DNA from: Aspergillus flavus
Lineage: Eukaryota; Ascomycota; Eurotiomycetes; Eurotiales; Aspergillaceae
DNA: 64,000 nt
Reading direction: 5' to 3'
NCBI RefSeq assembly: GCF_009017415.1
Contig: NC_092410.1
Span: 3,224,001-3,288,000, forward strand
Shown: in pieces, positions 10,795 to 23,546 of the stretch
How the letters are laid out: each line of letters opens with the position of its first letter
Numbering within the stretch: position 1 is the stretch's first letter
The notes under the pieces: generated by a model
Told to the model about the DNA's origin: nothing
Databases searched by the model: none
What the model saw: the letters and a program-made list of their open reading frames with translations, nothing else
Position numbers and translations under genes: made by a program

Positions 10795-12321
10795 ATGCAA
10801 CCAAACCACTATGACCTGCTAAGTCAGGTGCAACCAGATGAGCCTCGACGAGCGCCACGAGACGCTCATCATCGGAATCCCTTCCAGTCACGTTCTCCAT
10901 CCGGTGTTGCTCCCACGAGATCCGAAGGTAAGTACTTCATTCTGCGAACAAATATCTGTCTTCTTTGCTTCTTTGCCTCCTCTTCTGCAACTTCCCTGCA
11001 CATACAACATGCATATAGTTACACCCCTCATTCCAGGCATCACCGTTTCTGTTATAGCAATATGTACTCACTTCAGTATTACATAGACTCGTGGATCGAG
11101 GTCGCCTCGCAGCCCTCCTCCTCGTCGCTTTCCTCCATTGCTACCAATGATGACATCATCACAACGGGTCTGCGTGTCGAGCAACATGGGTCGAGAGCAT
11201 ACCATCATCGTAGTCGACGACGGCGTCTGCAGCGCCTGGCTGCTGTCACAGCGGCTCAGGTTGACTATTCGTCCCGTGAACAGAGCAGTAGTCAGGATGA
11301 GTACGAGGAAAGTGAAAGTGAATCGGACCGCGTTATGACAAGTTCCAATGAAGACATGCCTCAAAGACCCCTGGGAGGTCCGCTATTAGCCCACTCTGGG
11401 CCTCCGTCGATGTCGGATATTCCCTCGAGTGACGAGGATGATGCATCAACAGCGCTGGGGATGCGAATCAGCTCGTCCCCGTTTGTCCCACAGCCAAATG
11501 TCTTCTCCCATCCGCCGGCATCGCAAAACCCAGCCTGGACTAGGCCAGTTGAGAGGCGTCGTCCTCAGCCTAGCGAAGTATCGAATTCCAGCCGTCAAAC
11601 GGCCATCCGACGGAACTCTCAGGCCGGCATAAGACCAGCTCACAGGCAATCACAACAGCATAGCCCATACAATATGATTTCACCGTCTTACCAGGCAGAC
11701 CACGATGCTGCTCTCCGCTCAAGTCTCTCCACCCTTCTTTCTTGTGCGGCCGCTGCACGGGGTCTGCCGAAATCCGACCCCCAACCTTCCCCAGCCTCGG
11801 GGCCTTCTCGAGCACAGCCAGCTTCGTTCCGACTAGTGTCGGAGTCAGTTGCAATGGGGGAACATCTATCTGAAGAAGTGCCCACATCGGCTGTCGAGAC
11901 CAACACATCTAGGCGGCCCATGAGTCATAATCCAACCGTGGCTAGTTATTCACCACGCCCTTCTCCCTCCGCTCCGAAGGTGAGACGGCGGTCTAGTTCC
12001 CCGAGAGAACACCACGCCTCGGCATCTAGGAAGAGTCGTCGGGCAACCACGGCAGACTCGGCAGCTAGTCCTACGATTATGACATGGGTTATCAGCGCTG
12101 GTGTCGTGGTTCTCTTCTCGGCAATCAGCTTTTCAGCAGGTTATGTGATTGGCCGTGAGGTCGGAAGGATGGAGGCAAGCACAGGAGTCGGATCCGTCAT
12201 GGGTGATGGCAATTTTTCTGGTGGCAGAACGTCCGCGGCTTGTGGCCAAGAAGCCATCAAGGGAGGCTTGAAGCGGCTCCGATGGAGCTCTGGAGCTGCT
12301 GGATCAGGAGTCATTGCATGA
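10795..12321 (+). CDS. Single-pass membrane protein with Atg8-interaction-like motifs; unknown function
   Basis: Two exons, 10795-10927 and 11087-12321, give 455 aa. The 159-nt intron (GTAAGT donor, ACATAG acceptor) is the only choice I found that keeps frame. Without it the frame also stays open, adding residues that look random. The protein is mostly disordered, rich in Ser, Pro and Arg, with acidic Ser clusters (about 108-120). One hydrophobic segment, WVISAGVVVLFSAISFSAGYVIG (about 378-400), precedes a 55-residue tail. The splice junction creates SEDSWIEV (43-50), which fits the W-x-x-V Atg8-interacting motif with preceding acidic and Ser residues; YDLL at 6-9 is a second weaker match. 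This layout (long disordered cytosolic part, AIM, one C-terminal span) resembles yeast Atg32, but I see no clear sequence homology. Gene model fairly sure, function unknown. Confidence 0.7.
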   Translation: MQPNHYDLLSQVQPDEPRRAPRDAHHRNPFQSRSPSGVAPTRSEGKYFILRTNICLLCFFASSSATSLHIQHAYSYTPHSRHHRFCYSNMYSLQYYIDSWIEVASQPSSSSLSSIATNDDIITTGLRVEQHGSRAYHHRSRRRRLQRLAAVTAAQVDYSSREQSSSQDEYEESESESDRVMTSSNEDMPQRPLGGPLLAHSGPPSMSDIPSSDEDDASTALGMRISSSPFVPQPNVFSHPPASQNPAWTRPVERRRPQPSEVSNSSRQTAIRRNSQAGIRPAHRQSQQHSPYNMISPSYQADHDAALRSSLSTLLSCAAAARGLPKSDPQPSPASGPSRAQPASFRLVSESVAMGEHLSEEVPTSAVETNTSRRPMSHNPTVASYSPRPSPSAPKVRRRSSSPREHHASASRKSRRATTADSAASPTIMTWVISAGVVVLFSAISFSAGYVIGREVGRMEASTGVGSVMGDGNFSGGRTSAACGQEAIKGGLKRLRWSSGAAGSGVIA

Positions 12322-13086
12322 ACTACTCCATATAAGGACGACAGCGATGGATCTAAAAGGTATCTATGAGCTGAATGGGCGTTGGTTACAGTTTTACAAT
12401 GATATGGTGTTACGAGAGCTTGGATGCACATATTTTCCCTCCCACCATTCTTTATATTCTTTTCTTTTGTTTGGCAGTTCCTATATTATACTTTCCTTAT
12501 GTCTTTTGGTGTTGCTTGCATAGCAACCTCTTTTGATTATATCCAAGTGATGTATGGGCTGTCTCGGGATGTCTTGAAGGAAAAGTTCCTGGCCGAGCTG
12601 TTCGTAGTTCTTTCGATGTGGTTTTGATCTTTGGCGTTACGGTCTGCTTGCGTTATAAGTTCCACATGTGTCTTGCAATCTATACCCCTTTCTCTTCATC
12701 AAATTTGGGCGTAATGGTCCCTAGAAATGAATGCAGTTAACTAAAGCCGGGAGTTCCCAATAAAGTGACACTTTTGGCCAATTCCGACGTAAAGGTGACA
12801 TGGACATCACGCATTGCCTCTCGGGGTATCAAAAAATGTAAACCATTAAAGGACTAAGTCTTTGAAACTGCTGCGTCAAATATGGCAGGGTGTCTTGACG
12901 TTATCCTTTGGTATAGACCTGGAAGCGCATACGATACTTATGAAGCATATTATAATTCCCGGTAAGCGGCTAAGTAGGTATGTAGGTAGCTTGAATAGTC
13001 ATCTGATTTTGGAAGAATTACTCGTCATGATACAACCACTACCCTTTTCTATACATTTCCACTTTTCAATTTATCCCCGCCATAAA
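12322..13086. other. Convergent intergenic region
   Basis: 3' flanks of the 10.8 kb gene (plus) and cct4 (minus). AT-rich, with no coding features or repeats that I can see. Confidence 0.6.
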
Positions 13087-15023
13087 TCACCTCGACAAGG
13101 CAATGTCATCAATTCTCATGATCATCTTAACGGTCTCAGCGGCGAGTTCGATCGCGCTGGTGCTCACCAAAAGAGGTTGCAGGATGTTCTCCTCGGTGAT
13201 ATCGTCCTTCACACCGCCGCTACGGATGCTGACACCGGCGTTGTGCTGACCTTGGGCGTGGCGGTGACGCAAGTCGGTAACCACCTTGATGGAGTTGAGA
13301 CCGGCATTCTCAGCCAGCGTGGTGGGGATGATTTCCATCGCATCCGCAAAGGCCTTCCAGCAGATAGCCTCTGTGCCGGTGAGCTCACGGGCGCGCTTTG
13401 CGAGGGTCTGGGCGACTTCGATTTCGGGTGCTCCACCACCGGCAATAAGGGCGCGCTTCTTGACCAAGCAGCGGATGACACAGAGGGCGTCGTGCAGGGA
13501 ACGCTCCGCCTCGTCCAGGATGAGGTTGTTGGCACCGCGAGCGACGATCGACACGGTCTGGTTGGTGGTAGGGGCGGACTTGATGCCGGTGATCTTGACA
13601 TAGCGGGCCCCGGAGGACTGAACCTCCTCCACGAGGTCAGCAGTGCCCAGCTTGTCCTCGGTGAAAGAGTCGACGTTGGCGACGGGCTTGCAGCCAAGAC
13701 TCTTGCACAGGAACTCAACTTCATCACGCTCGATGTCCTTGATGGCAAGGATCTTGAGACGAGAGAGGAAGTGGAGGGAGAGGTCGTTCACAGCATCACG
13801 GAGAATGGATTTCTGAATAAGGAGGACGTTACACTTCGTCTTCTGGATCTTCTTAACCATGTTGAGAAGGTACTGACGCTCCTCCTTGAGGATCTTGTCC
13901 ATCTGGCGGTAGTCGTTGACGACAATCTGGTTCTCCATCTGTATTTCATCTTTTGTTAGCAATGCATGCAATAATTTTTTTCGAAGAGAATCAACCCACA
14001 TCAGGCTTGGGCGGGCTTAGCTGGAACTGAATCAGACCTATCCGGGCCTTCTCAATTCTTGTGGGACCGCCACTGCTCTTGATAACGGACTGGTTCAACA
14101 CCAAACCATCAATCATCTCACTATCTTCAATTGTGCCGCCAACCTTCTTAACAATCCGGATATTCCTGAGGTCAACGTTCTCAGCAGTCTTAGGATCCAC
14201 GACCTTCAGCACCGAGTCGACGGCCATAGGGCCAAGGAGGCCGGAGTGCTGCGAGACAATTTTCGATGAAAGAGACGTAGAGGCCGCCTGGAGTAAAGTG
14301 GAACGGTCGACCAGGCTGATAGGGCGGGACATGTTGTGAAGGATCTCGACGGCTGCGGCTGCAGCTCTTTGGAATGACTCCGAGATGACGGTGGGGTGGA
14401 TGCCCTTGGACAAGAGACGCTCTGCAGCACCCAGCAAGCTTCCTGCGATTACGACAACCGATGTAGTTCCGTCACCAGCCTCAACATCCTGAGCGGCACT
14501 CAGGTCGACGAGCATCCGGGCTGCGGGATGCATAACGCTCATATCCTTCAACATAGTGTTTCCATCGTTGGTCTGCGGGGGTTAGCATTCGAGTTGCTGG
14601 CTCGGAAGTAGGATTCGTACGATAATCGTGTTGCCCTTGGGTGTTTGGATCTAGAATTGTATGAGCCACATATCCTTCTAGAGAGAGATATACCAGAGGT
14701 CGTACCATTTTATCCATTCCTCTAGGTCCCAAAGACTAATTGATACGTTAGCCCCTCATTTGGGATGCATACTATTGCAACATCCATACCGTTCTGATGG
14801 CATCGGCGACGGCTGTTTTCATGTCAGTACCATATTTTCCAGAGTTTCAGAGCGTAATCAATACCTCTAGCGGCCAGAATGTTGGACGTCCGCACAGCCA
14901 TAGGCTTCTCCTTGTCCTGCCCGACTATTAGAACCCGTCCCACGCCAAGTATTTCTCTCTGCGACACGGACGCACCTTGAAGGCGTTGTTGCCAGCGGCC
15001 CCCTGAGAGACTGCCGTAGCCAT
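13087..15023 (-). CDS. cct4: Chaperonin CCT/TRiC subunit delta (Cct4)
   Basis: Seven exons on the minus strand: 15023-14976, 14916-14865, 14812-14790, 14735-14706, 14650-14621, 14572-14000 and 13938-13087, giving 535 aa. The N-terminal equatorial domain is spread over five tiny exons that join into [39 protein letters not shown] and [11 protein letters not shown], all standard CCT blocks. The ATP-binding GDGTTS lies at 94-99, and [15 protein letters not shown] is in the C-terminal equatorial half. CCT is a double-ring cytosolic chaperonin that folds actin, tubulin and WD-repeat proteins with ATP. The assignment to delta rather than another CCT subunit rests on blocks such as [20 protein letters not shown] and [16 protein letters not shown]. 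It is divergent from rpt1. Confidence 0.94.
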
Positions 15024-15394
15024 TTTGAAAGTTGTCTCTTATCCAAACACCGTACCGAAAATGGAAAATAAGAGGAAAGATGGGGGGGTAATGTGACGAG
15101 GGAGATCCAGACCGTGGAGGCGGCTCTGGGAATTTCTTGTGCTGGTGTTGGGCTTGGCACCACTAGCGCAAACAGCTCGAACCGACCGCCGCAGCAACCT
15201 GGAGCTCACACCTGATTACTTCACTCTCTCTCCTCCTTCCGATCAAGCTCTCATCTACCATCCATCGTCCTTTTTTATCCGTTCACGCTAACTTTACGTA
15301 TACCATCGACTCTTGTCCTCTTACGCCCCGTTTCTTTAAACCTCGATACACCCTTGTCCGCTGTCTTATCGCCTCATAACCACTACCTCTCACC
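15024..15394. promoter_or_regulatory. Shared divergent promoter region cct4/rpt1
   Basis: Only 371 bp separate the start codons of a chaperonin subunit and a proteasome ATPase. The rpt1 side is C/T-rich (about 15220-15394), a typical leader. I see no perfect heat-shock element or proteasome control element by eye. Confidence 0.5.
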
Positions 15395-16885
15395 ATGCCT
15401 AGCGCCACGGGAGAGAACTGGGAGAAGTACAAGAAGAACTTCGCCGATGATGAAGAGCCAGAGAAGAAGATCACCCCTCTCACAGAATCGTAAGTGATAC
15501 GATGGCTCCATTTAGATAGTTGCTTGGTTTCCGGGGATAGATGGCTAAATATTACTAGTGATATTCAAGTGCTGAAAACATATGGCGCCGCTCCCTATGC
15601 GAATGCCTTAAAGCAACTCGAGAAGCAGATTAAAGACAAGCAAGCAAGCGTAAACGAGAAGATTGGTGTCAAGGTATTTCGACCGAGCTGAATCAGCCTA
15701 AATGTGCGAACCTGACATGTATAGGAATCCGACACTGGTCTTGCACCTCCACACCTTTGGGATGTTGCTGCAGACAGGCAACGCATGGCAGAAGAGCAAC
15801 CGTTGCAGGTAGCCCGCTGTACGAAGATTATTCAAGATGAGAAGGACTCGGATAAGAGCAAATATGTCATCAATGTTAAGCAAATCGCCAAGTTCGTTGT
15901 CAACCTAGGAGAGCGAGTGAGTCCGACGGATATCGAGGAGGGCATGCGGGTTGGGTAAGTTTACCGGCTTTCTATTGCTTGTCCTAGGTCTAACTCTGGT
16001 TTTAGTGTCGACCGGAATAAGTACCAAATTATGCTGCCTCTGCCTCCTAAGATCGACCCCAGCGTAACAATGATGACCGTTGAAGATAAGCCCGATGTGA
16101 CATACGGAGATGTTGGTGGTTGCAAAGAGCAGATTGAGAAGTTGCGAGAAGTCGTCGAGATGCCTCTTCTTTCCCCAGAGCGCTTTGTCAACCTCGGTAT
16201 CGACCCACCAAAGGGTGCACTTTTGTACGGACCTCCCGGTACTGGTAAGACTCTTTGCGCTCGAGCTGTGGCCAACCGAACCGACGCTACTTTCATTCGT
16301 GTCATTGGTAGCGAGCTGGTTCAGAAGTATGTCGGTGAGGGTGCCCGGATGGTTCGAGAGCTTTTCGAGATGGCAAGAACAAAGAAGGCGTGCATTATTT
16401 TCTTCGACGAAATCGATGCCGTGGGTGGTGCACGTTTCGACGACGGGGCTGGCGGTGACAACGAAGTCCAGCGTACTATGTTGGAACTGATCACTCAACT
16501 TGATGGTTTCGATGCTCGTGGTAATATCAAGGTCATGTTCGCAACAAACCGACCGTCGACGCTAGATCCTGCCCTGATGCGTCCTGGACGAATTGACCGC
16601 AAGATCGAGTTCTCGCTTCCGGATGTAGAGGGTCGTGCTAACATCCTTCGAATTCACGCCAAGAGCATGTCGGTGGAGAGGGACATTCGGTGGGAGTTGA
16701 TCTCCCGGCTGTGCCCAAATGCTACTGGAGCTGAGCTCCGGAGTGTTGCAACAGAAGCCGGTATGTTTGCGATCCGGGCGCGACGAAAGGTTGCCACGGA
16801 GAAGGACTTCTTAGCGGCTGTGGACAAGGTGATCAAGGGTAACCTGAAGTTCAACTCGACGGCTACGTACATGCAGTATAATTAG
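15395..16885 (+). CDS. rpt1: 26S proteasome regulatory ATPase Rpt1
   Basis: Four exons, 15395-15489, 15559-15673, 15725-15954 and 16006-16885, give 439 aa. An N-terminal coiled-coil region (about 35-70) is followed by an OB-fold segment and the AAA domain, with Walker A GPPGTGKT at 222-229, Walker [10 protein letters not shown] ending near 285, and arginine fingers in [12 protein letters not shown]. The C-terminus ends MQYN, as in Rpt1/PSMC2, and lacks the HbYX motif of Rpt2, Rpt3 and Rpt5. Rpt1 is one of six ATPases of the base of the 19S particle that unfold ubiquitinated substrates and feed them to the 20S core. Length agrees with the human subunit (433 aa). Confidence 0.95.
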
Positions 16886-17649
16886 ATAAACGCCTTTTTC
16901 TCCCCTCTACATCTTGGATTACATTGCATGGTTGAATGGATGTGTATGATCAATTTTTTTAGCTAATGGTTCATTCTACGAATGTTCTCATAATAGGATT
17001 TCGCATATAGATGTGATCCAATCTCTACTAACCTGAGGGAGCGAAGGCAAGCGGATGGTCGTATATCCCTGCTGGCTCTCTTGCCGCCAGCGGAAGATCA
17101 CATGACTGTACCGGGTAATAGATTATCTCAGCAATGGATAGTCAGCATTGTGTCATTCAGGGTGTAGCTCGATCTAACAACATAGGAAGGAAAATGCCGT
17201 AGGTGTCCCGCCAACGTCAGGTTGAGCAAGGCAATAGAAATTGAACGCTTCCCCGTCCATGTCATGACCAGCTACTCTGGGTACCGTCTGTCTCCGGGAT
17301 TCTTCGCTGCTGCCGGGTTAAAAGAAGACCGGCCACGTGCCTTGAGATCCTCGGCCAATGAGAAAGCGCCGGCTGCCCGAGGTGATTACCACTGCGTGTA
17401 TTCTCATTGGCAGTCTCGGCCCCGGTCCTCCCCGTCGGCAAGTGAGAAAAGGCTTATGTCAGCCAGGAATTCGGCCCAGCAGAACCGACGATCCAAAAGT
17501 GCAGCTTTGCGAGCACCACCACCACCGTTGACTTCAAGACTCTCCTCTCCCTATCTTTGTGCTGCTCTCTTCTCCCCCCTCCCCCCCTCTTAATTCCACT
17601 GTTTCTTCGGCTCAATAGAGAAGTGTTTCTTTTCTTTTGATCCGTCATC
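16886..17649. promoter_or_regulatory. Intergenic region and sdh1 promoter
   Basis: Holds the rpt1 3' flank and the promoter of sdh1. Two opposed CCAAT boxes lie at 17355-17359 (direct) and 17406-17410 (as ATTGG), about 290 and 240 bp before the ATG. A pyrimidine-rich leader (about 17545-17600) follows. CCAAT boxes are bound by the HapB/C/E complex, which controls many respiratory genes in Aspergillus; the link here is inference. Confidence 0.55.
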
Positions 17650-19909
<2,260 letters not shown>

Positions 19910-20993
19910 GCGTGTCACGCCAAGTGTGATCCGACGAAGAGGTGTATTTCGAGGAGGAGGGGTCGTTTGAGTGGAGGAAAAATAGCGTCATGAAAACCTG
20001 GCAGTGTTTATTTCCCGTGTGTTTATATGTGTATATCCAATTTCCCAGGCGATGAGTTCGGTGTACTCACGTTGTATTGTTATTTTATAGCCCTTTCTTA
20101 CCGATCATACAATTGGAGTTTTCTTTTGTGTTGCAAATATCGTTTTAAAGAATTGAAAGACATAGGTTAGAATGCCTCTAGGTCGATTAGGGTTGGCTCA
20201 ATACCGTGACTTCATTAAGTTTCCAGTGCAAGGCACTTTCAAACTGAACATATCGTCAATTTGGCTCAATCAACAATATGCCCAGGAGAACATTTGATTG
20301 ACCAATTGATTATCCTGGTTCTTTGTTGGACCTGTGGACCCATAAGTTAAACGAAACAAAGAACACAGGAACAGCCACACCCGTATCTGACATAGAATTG
20401 AACGCTGACAAGTTAAACCAGCAAAAAGAGTTCCACTTCGATTCTCAACAGTTCGAACTCTCTGTGAAACAAAGTCTTTGCGGCCCAAATGAACATACGG
20501 ATCGATCCGATTTTGTCTATTTCAGGAGCTATAGTTCTACCCGAAGTCATCATCACAGCATTTTCGCAACATCCCCGAAGGGGAACGGCATCTATGTCTG
20601 GGAATTGAGCCTTGTGGACGGTCAGGTTTCTTACCTGTCCTACACATCCATGCCGAGGCCCTGCATGGATAGTAATCGCATTGGACCACATGGGTCTGCC
20701 AAGTCGCATAGCAAACAAAGGCGCAGAACCCTGCCCACTACGCACAATGTCTAGCCTTCTTAGCCTAGACAGTGTGGATATTATGGGTGCACATTGAGTG
20801 ACTGTGACCCTAGGGGGCTCATCTCTTTTCGTGCCCGTGCCTTGGATAATAGACACCTGGTGCTCCCTAGAAGGCGAGTCGTCTGGCTCGCCTTGGGAAG
20901 CTCCTATTACGTTTGTTTTCTCATGTGCTTCTGGGTTCGGAAACCTTACGGACATATATCGCTTGCTTATATGGTCTTAATTCTATCTTCATT
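19910..20993. other. Intergenic region
   Basis: sdh1 3' flank and upstream region of the Cys-rich membrane protein. A 180-codon minus-strand ORF (20413-20955) has no recognisable domain, no family-like composition and covers the likely promoter; I do not call it. Confidence 0.5.
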
Positions 20994-22332
20994 ATGGGCC
21001 CCTGCTCCGGTAAGAAGCAGTGGTATGTCTGCTCTCAAGGCCCTTTCCAGGGATGTTGTTCCGTCGATCCATGTTCTGCTGGTGGTGTCTGTCCGGACGA
21101 TGATGATGCGACAACAGTTACCTCTATAAGCACATCTACAAAGGTCCATACTGTGACACCCACAAAACCCGTCTCTTCGAAACAGTCCACCTTTGAGACC
21201 AGCACGACCACAACTAGTCGTCTTGAGACCAGCAATACTCCCGGGACCACCACCGCTTCCACAACCAGCACATCAAGTACCAGTACCGGCACCGGTACAA
21301 GCGTTGCCGACAATGTCAATGCCGATGCGGAAACCGGACATGGAACGCCTGTTGGGGCTATCGTCGGAGGAGTAATAGGGGGCATTGCATTTCTCATACT
21401 CCTTGCTATTGCCTTGTGTATCGCCTATCGCAGAGGCAAGAAGCGTGTAAGGCAATTCACCTTTCTTCGCAGCCCTCACACTGATATCTTCAAGGAGACC
21501 ACATTTGATACCGACAACAAACCACCACAGAATGACACAACGACTACAGAACAAGTCACACACGGTACTCAAACAAAACTCCCTTCCCATCCCCCTCTAC
21601 ACGTAGTATCTTCACTAGTACCCTCACACACAGCAAACTAACAAACACCCACCAGCACCAACCAAAAAGGAAAAAGCCGAAACCAGCTCCCTCCTTACCC
21701 CAACCGACTACTCCACGAACGGAACCACCCCCATCTCACCAACCTCCACTGCTGCCGAACTAGACGCATTCCACCTCTACCCTCCCCAAAGCCCCTACAC
21801 CCTATTCACTCACCCAAACGCCTCAACCCCCGAGCCCAGCGACACAGGAGTCTACACCCCCCGCGCCGAACTACCAGCCCAGCCCACCCGAGAACTCATT
21901 AACATCCCACACGACCAACGCCAGTCTTTGAATCAGTCGATCTCATCGCAGGGACCGACACACGCCGAACTACCAGCCCAACCTTGCAGGGAGTTGATCA
22001 ATGTTCCACATAGCCGACGTCAGCAACCTGCTACACTGCCGATGACAACGCCATGTGAACAGGTAGATGAGTGTGTGACGCGTGCAAACTCACCGCCGGT
22101 CGTTACCACCGATGGCGTGGTCTTGTCTGCGAATTTTGATACTTCTGCTTCTCCTGAGGCGGATGTCCTCTCTACTCATGGTCTGGCTAGTTCCCATGCT
22201 ATGAGTTTTATGGATTATGATACTGCTAGGAGGTCGATGCTACCGGCGCATCGGCCGGAGTGGGTAGATAATCCTGGAGAGGGAGTGACTGACAAGTCGA
22301 AAGGAGAAAAGCATTCGAATAGGCCCGAATGA
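20994..22332 (+). CDS. Cys-rich single-pass membrane protein, fungal, unknown function
   Basis: Two exons, 20994-21564 and 21656-22332 (GTACTC donor, CTAAC branch, ACCAG acceptor), give 415 aa. The N-terminus holds a compact cysteine cluster (C4, C15, C21, C22, C27, C33) in the arrangement C-x-x-GKKQWYVC-SQGPFQGCC-SVDPC-x-x-x-x-VCPDD, a pattern I associate with fungal surface proteins. A Ser/Thr-rich stalk (about 40-110) suited to O-mannosylation, a Gly-rich membrane span (GAIVGGVIGGIAFLILLAIALCIAY, about 123-147) and a basic RRGKKR stop-transfer follow. The layout recalls wall-stress sensors such as Wsc and Mid2. No classical signal peptide precedes the Cys cluster. The cytosolic tail contains an imperfect repeat of AELPAQP-x-RELIN-x-PH at about 21868 and 21964. 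Function unknown; a cell-surface sensor is a guess. Confidence 0.75.
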
Positions 22333-23546
22333 TTGTATTAGTAATGATAGTGATGATTGGGCGATCTTGACCGCCGGGAGAGAAGTGGATCGAGGTTGGG
22401 ATTGGATTCTTCATGGAATGCTTTACCTTTTCTACTAACTTTTTATTCCTCCATTTAGTTTCCTTTGTGTAGGGCTAGGTATGTTTTAATTTATTACGGG
22501 GTCTTTGACTTTGCGGGGTTTAGCTCAGCGTGTATGTAGCTATGATATCCATCAATATTTCTTTCATTTATTATATGGCGCTGGAGAGCAGAAAGATGAA
22601 TATTTTGTTTTTCAGCTCGTCACTCGTCAGTATTCTCAAAGCCAGTCTATAGCCGATTTCACCCTAGTAGCTGGTTGCCTTTTGCTGACTATTCCTCCTT
22701 CTCACTGCCTTGTCAGCCAGATGTCTACGGTTAAACTCGGTTCTACTCTGGAATCACAATTCACTCGCATGATGCACTAGCATAGGCGCATATTCCTTGT
22801 GGGGCTGTGACGAACACAACACTAAAGTCGGTGGACGAAACGGTCCCAAGAAGTCACAAACATGAATGTCCCAATTGCTATGTCCAGGTCAGTTGCAGAG
22901 CGCATCAAAAGGGCATATATCCCCTCCATGGCTAGAAACCGAAAGGGCATGCTCGCAAGAATCTCCAGAGGCTAGAGCTGAATATATCCAAGCTACCCTG
23001 AGCGAACATCTCTGTTGCAGAAAATGTCGGTCAATTCTTTGGTTGAAGATGTGTCATTGAAACAGGTATCTTCTTGACCGCCATCTTTTTGCGGTGTCGG
23101 AAAGACCTATTCAAGGTATAAAGGTACGTTCTGAAGGCTTGGACACGTATTCTTTCTGTTGATTGGCAGAACGAGGAGATCTGCAAGGCTGCGATCTGTG
23201 TCTGGGTGGTAGATGGATTTGGGATGTTTCGTTTTGCAAAAGCATGTAAGCATATGTGATCGCGGCTACGCCGTACTGCTAAGAAGAGAGGCTATCACAC
23301 GTAGGGGAACCTTGTAGCTCCACTAGGGAGCTACCTCAGCTGCCCCCAACTTGTATATAAAGACAGCAGCTAGCCCCCGGGCCTACAGAAGGTCGGCAAC
23401 TCTCTACTTCTCATAGCATCCCGCTACTTGCAATCTCACATATATAAGGCCTCCTTACTTCAGGAGCGGAAAATAGCTCAGTACGTTCAGTCGATTTATT
23501 GCCCCTGTTTCGAATATCATAAACGCCTCCAAGAATATCAGGAAGG
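22333..23546. promoter_or_regulatory. Intergenic region and methyltransferase promoter
   Basis: No gene is evident in the left part. Near the right end there is a perfect inverted repeat at 23314-23334 (listed separately) and a TATATAAAG box at about 23354, roughly 190 bp before the methyltransferase ATG. This is a rather strong-looking core promoter for this window. Confidence 0.5.
23314..23334. promoter_or_regulatory. Perfect inverted repeat GTAGCTCC-ACTAG-GGAGCTAC
   Basis: Two 8-base arms are perfect reverse complements around a 5-base loop, about 20 bp upstream of a TATA-like box and 210 bp upstream of the methyltransferase start. A dimeric transcription-factor site is the simplest reading, but this is inference. 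Confidence 0.6.

Noticed and set aside
12862..13959. Plus-strand ORF of 365 codons
   Set aside because: Antisense shadow of the large cct4 exons; no family features.
20450..20465. TTCGAACT as a T-loop-like sequence of a tRNA
   Set aside because: No acceptor stem or anticodon arm could be folded around it by eye.
20413..20955. Minus-strand ORF of 180 codons
   Set aside because: No domain, membrane span or coherent motif; it covers the upstream region of the Cys-rich gene. Kept as a low possibility only.
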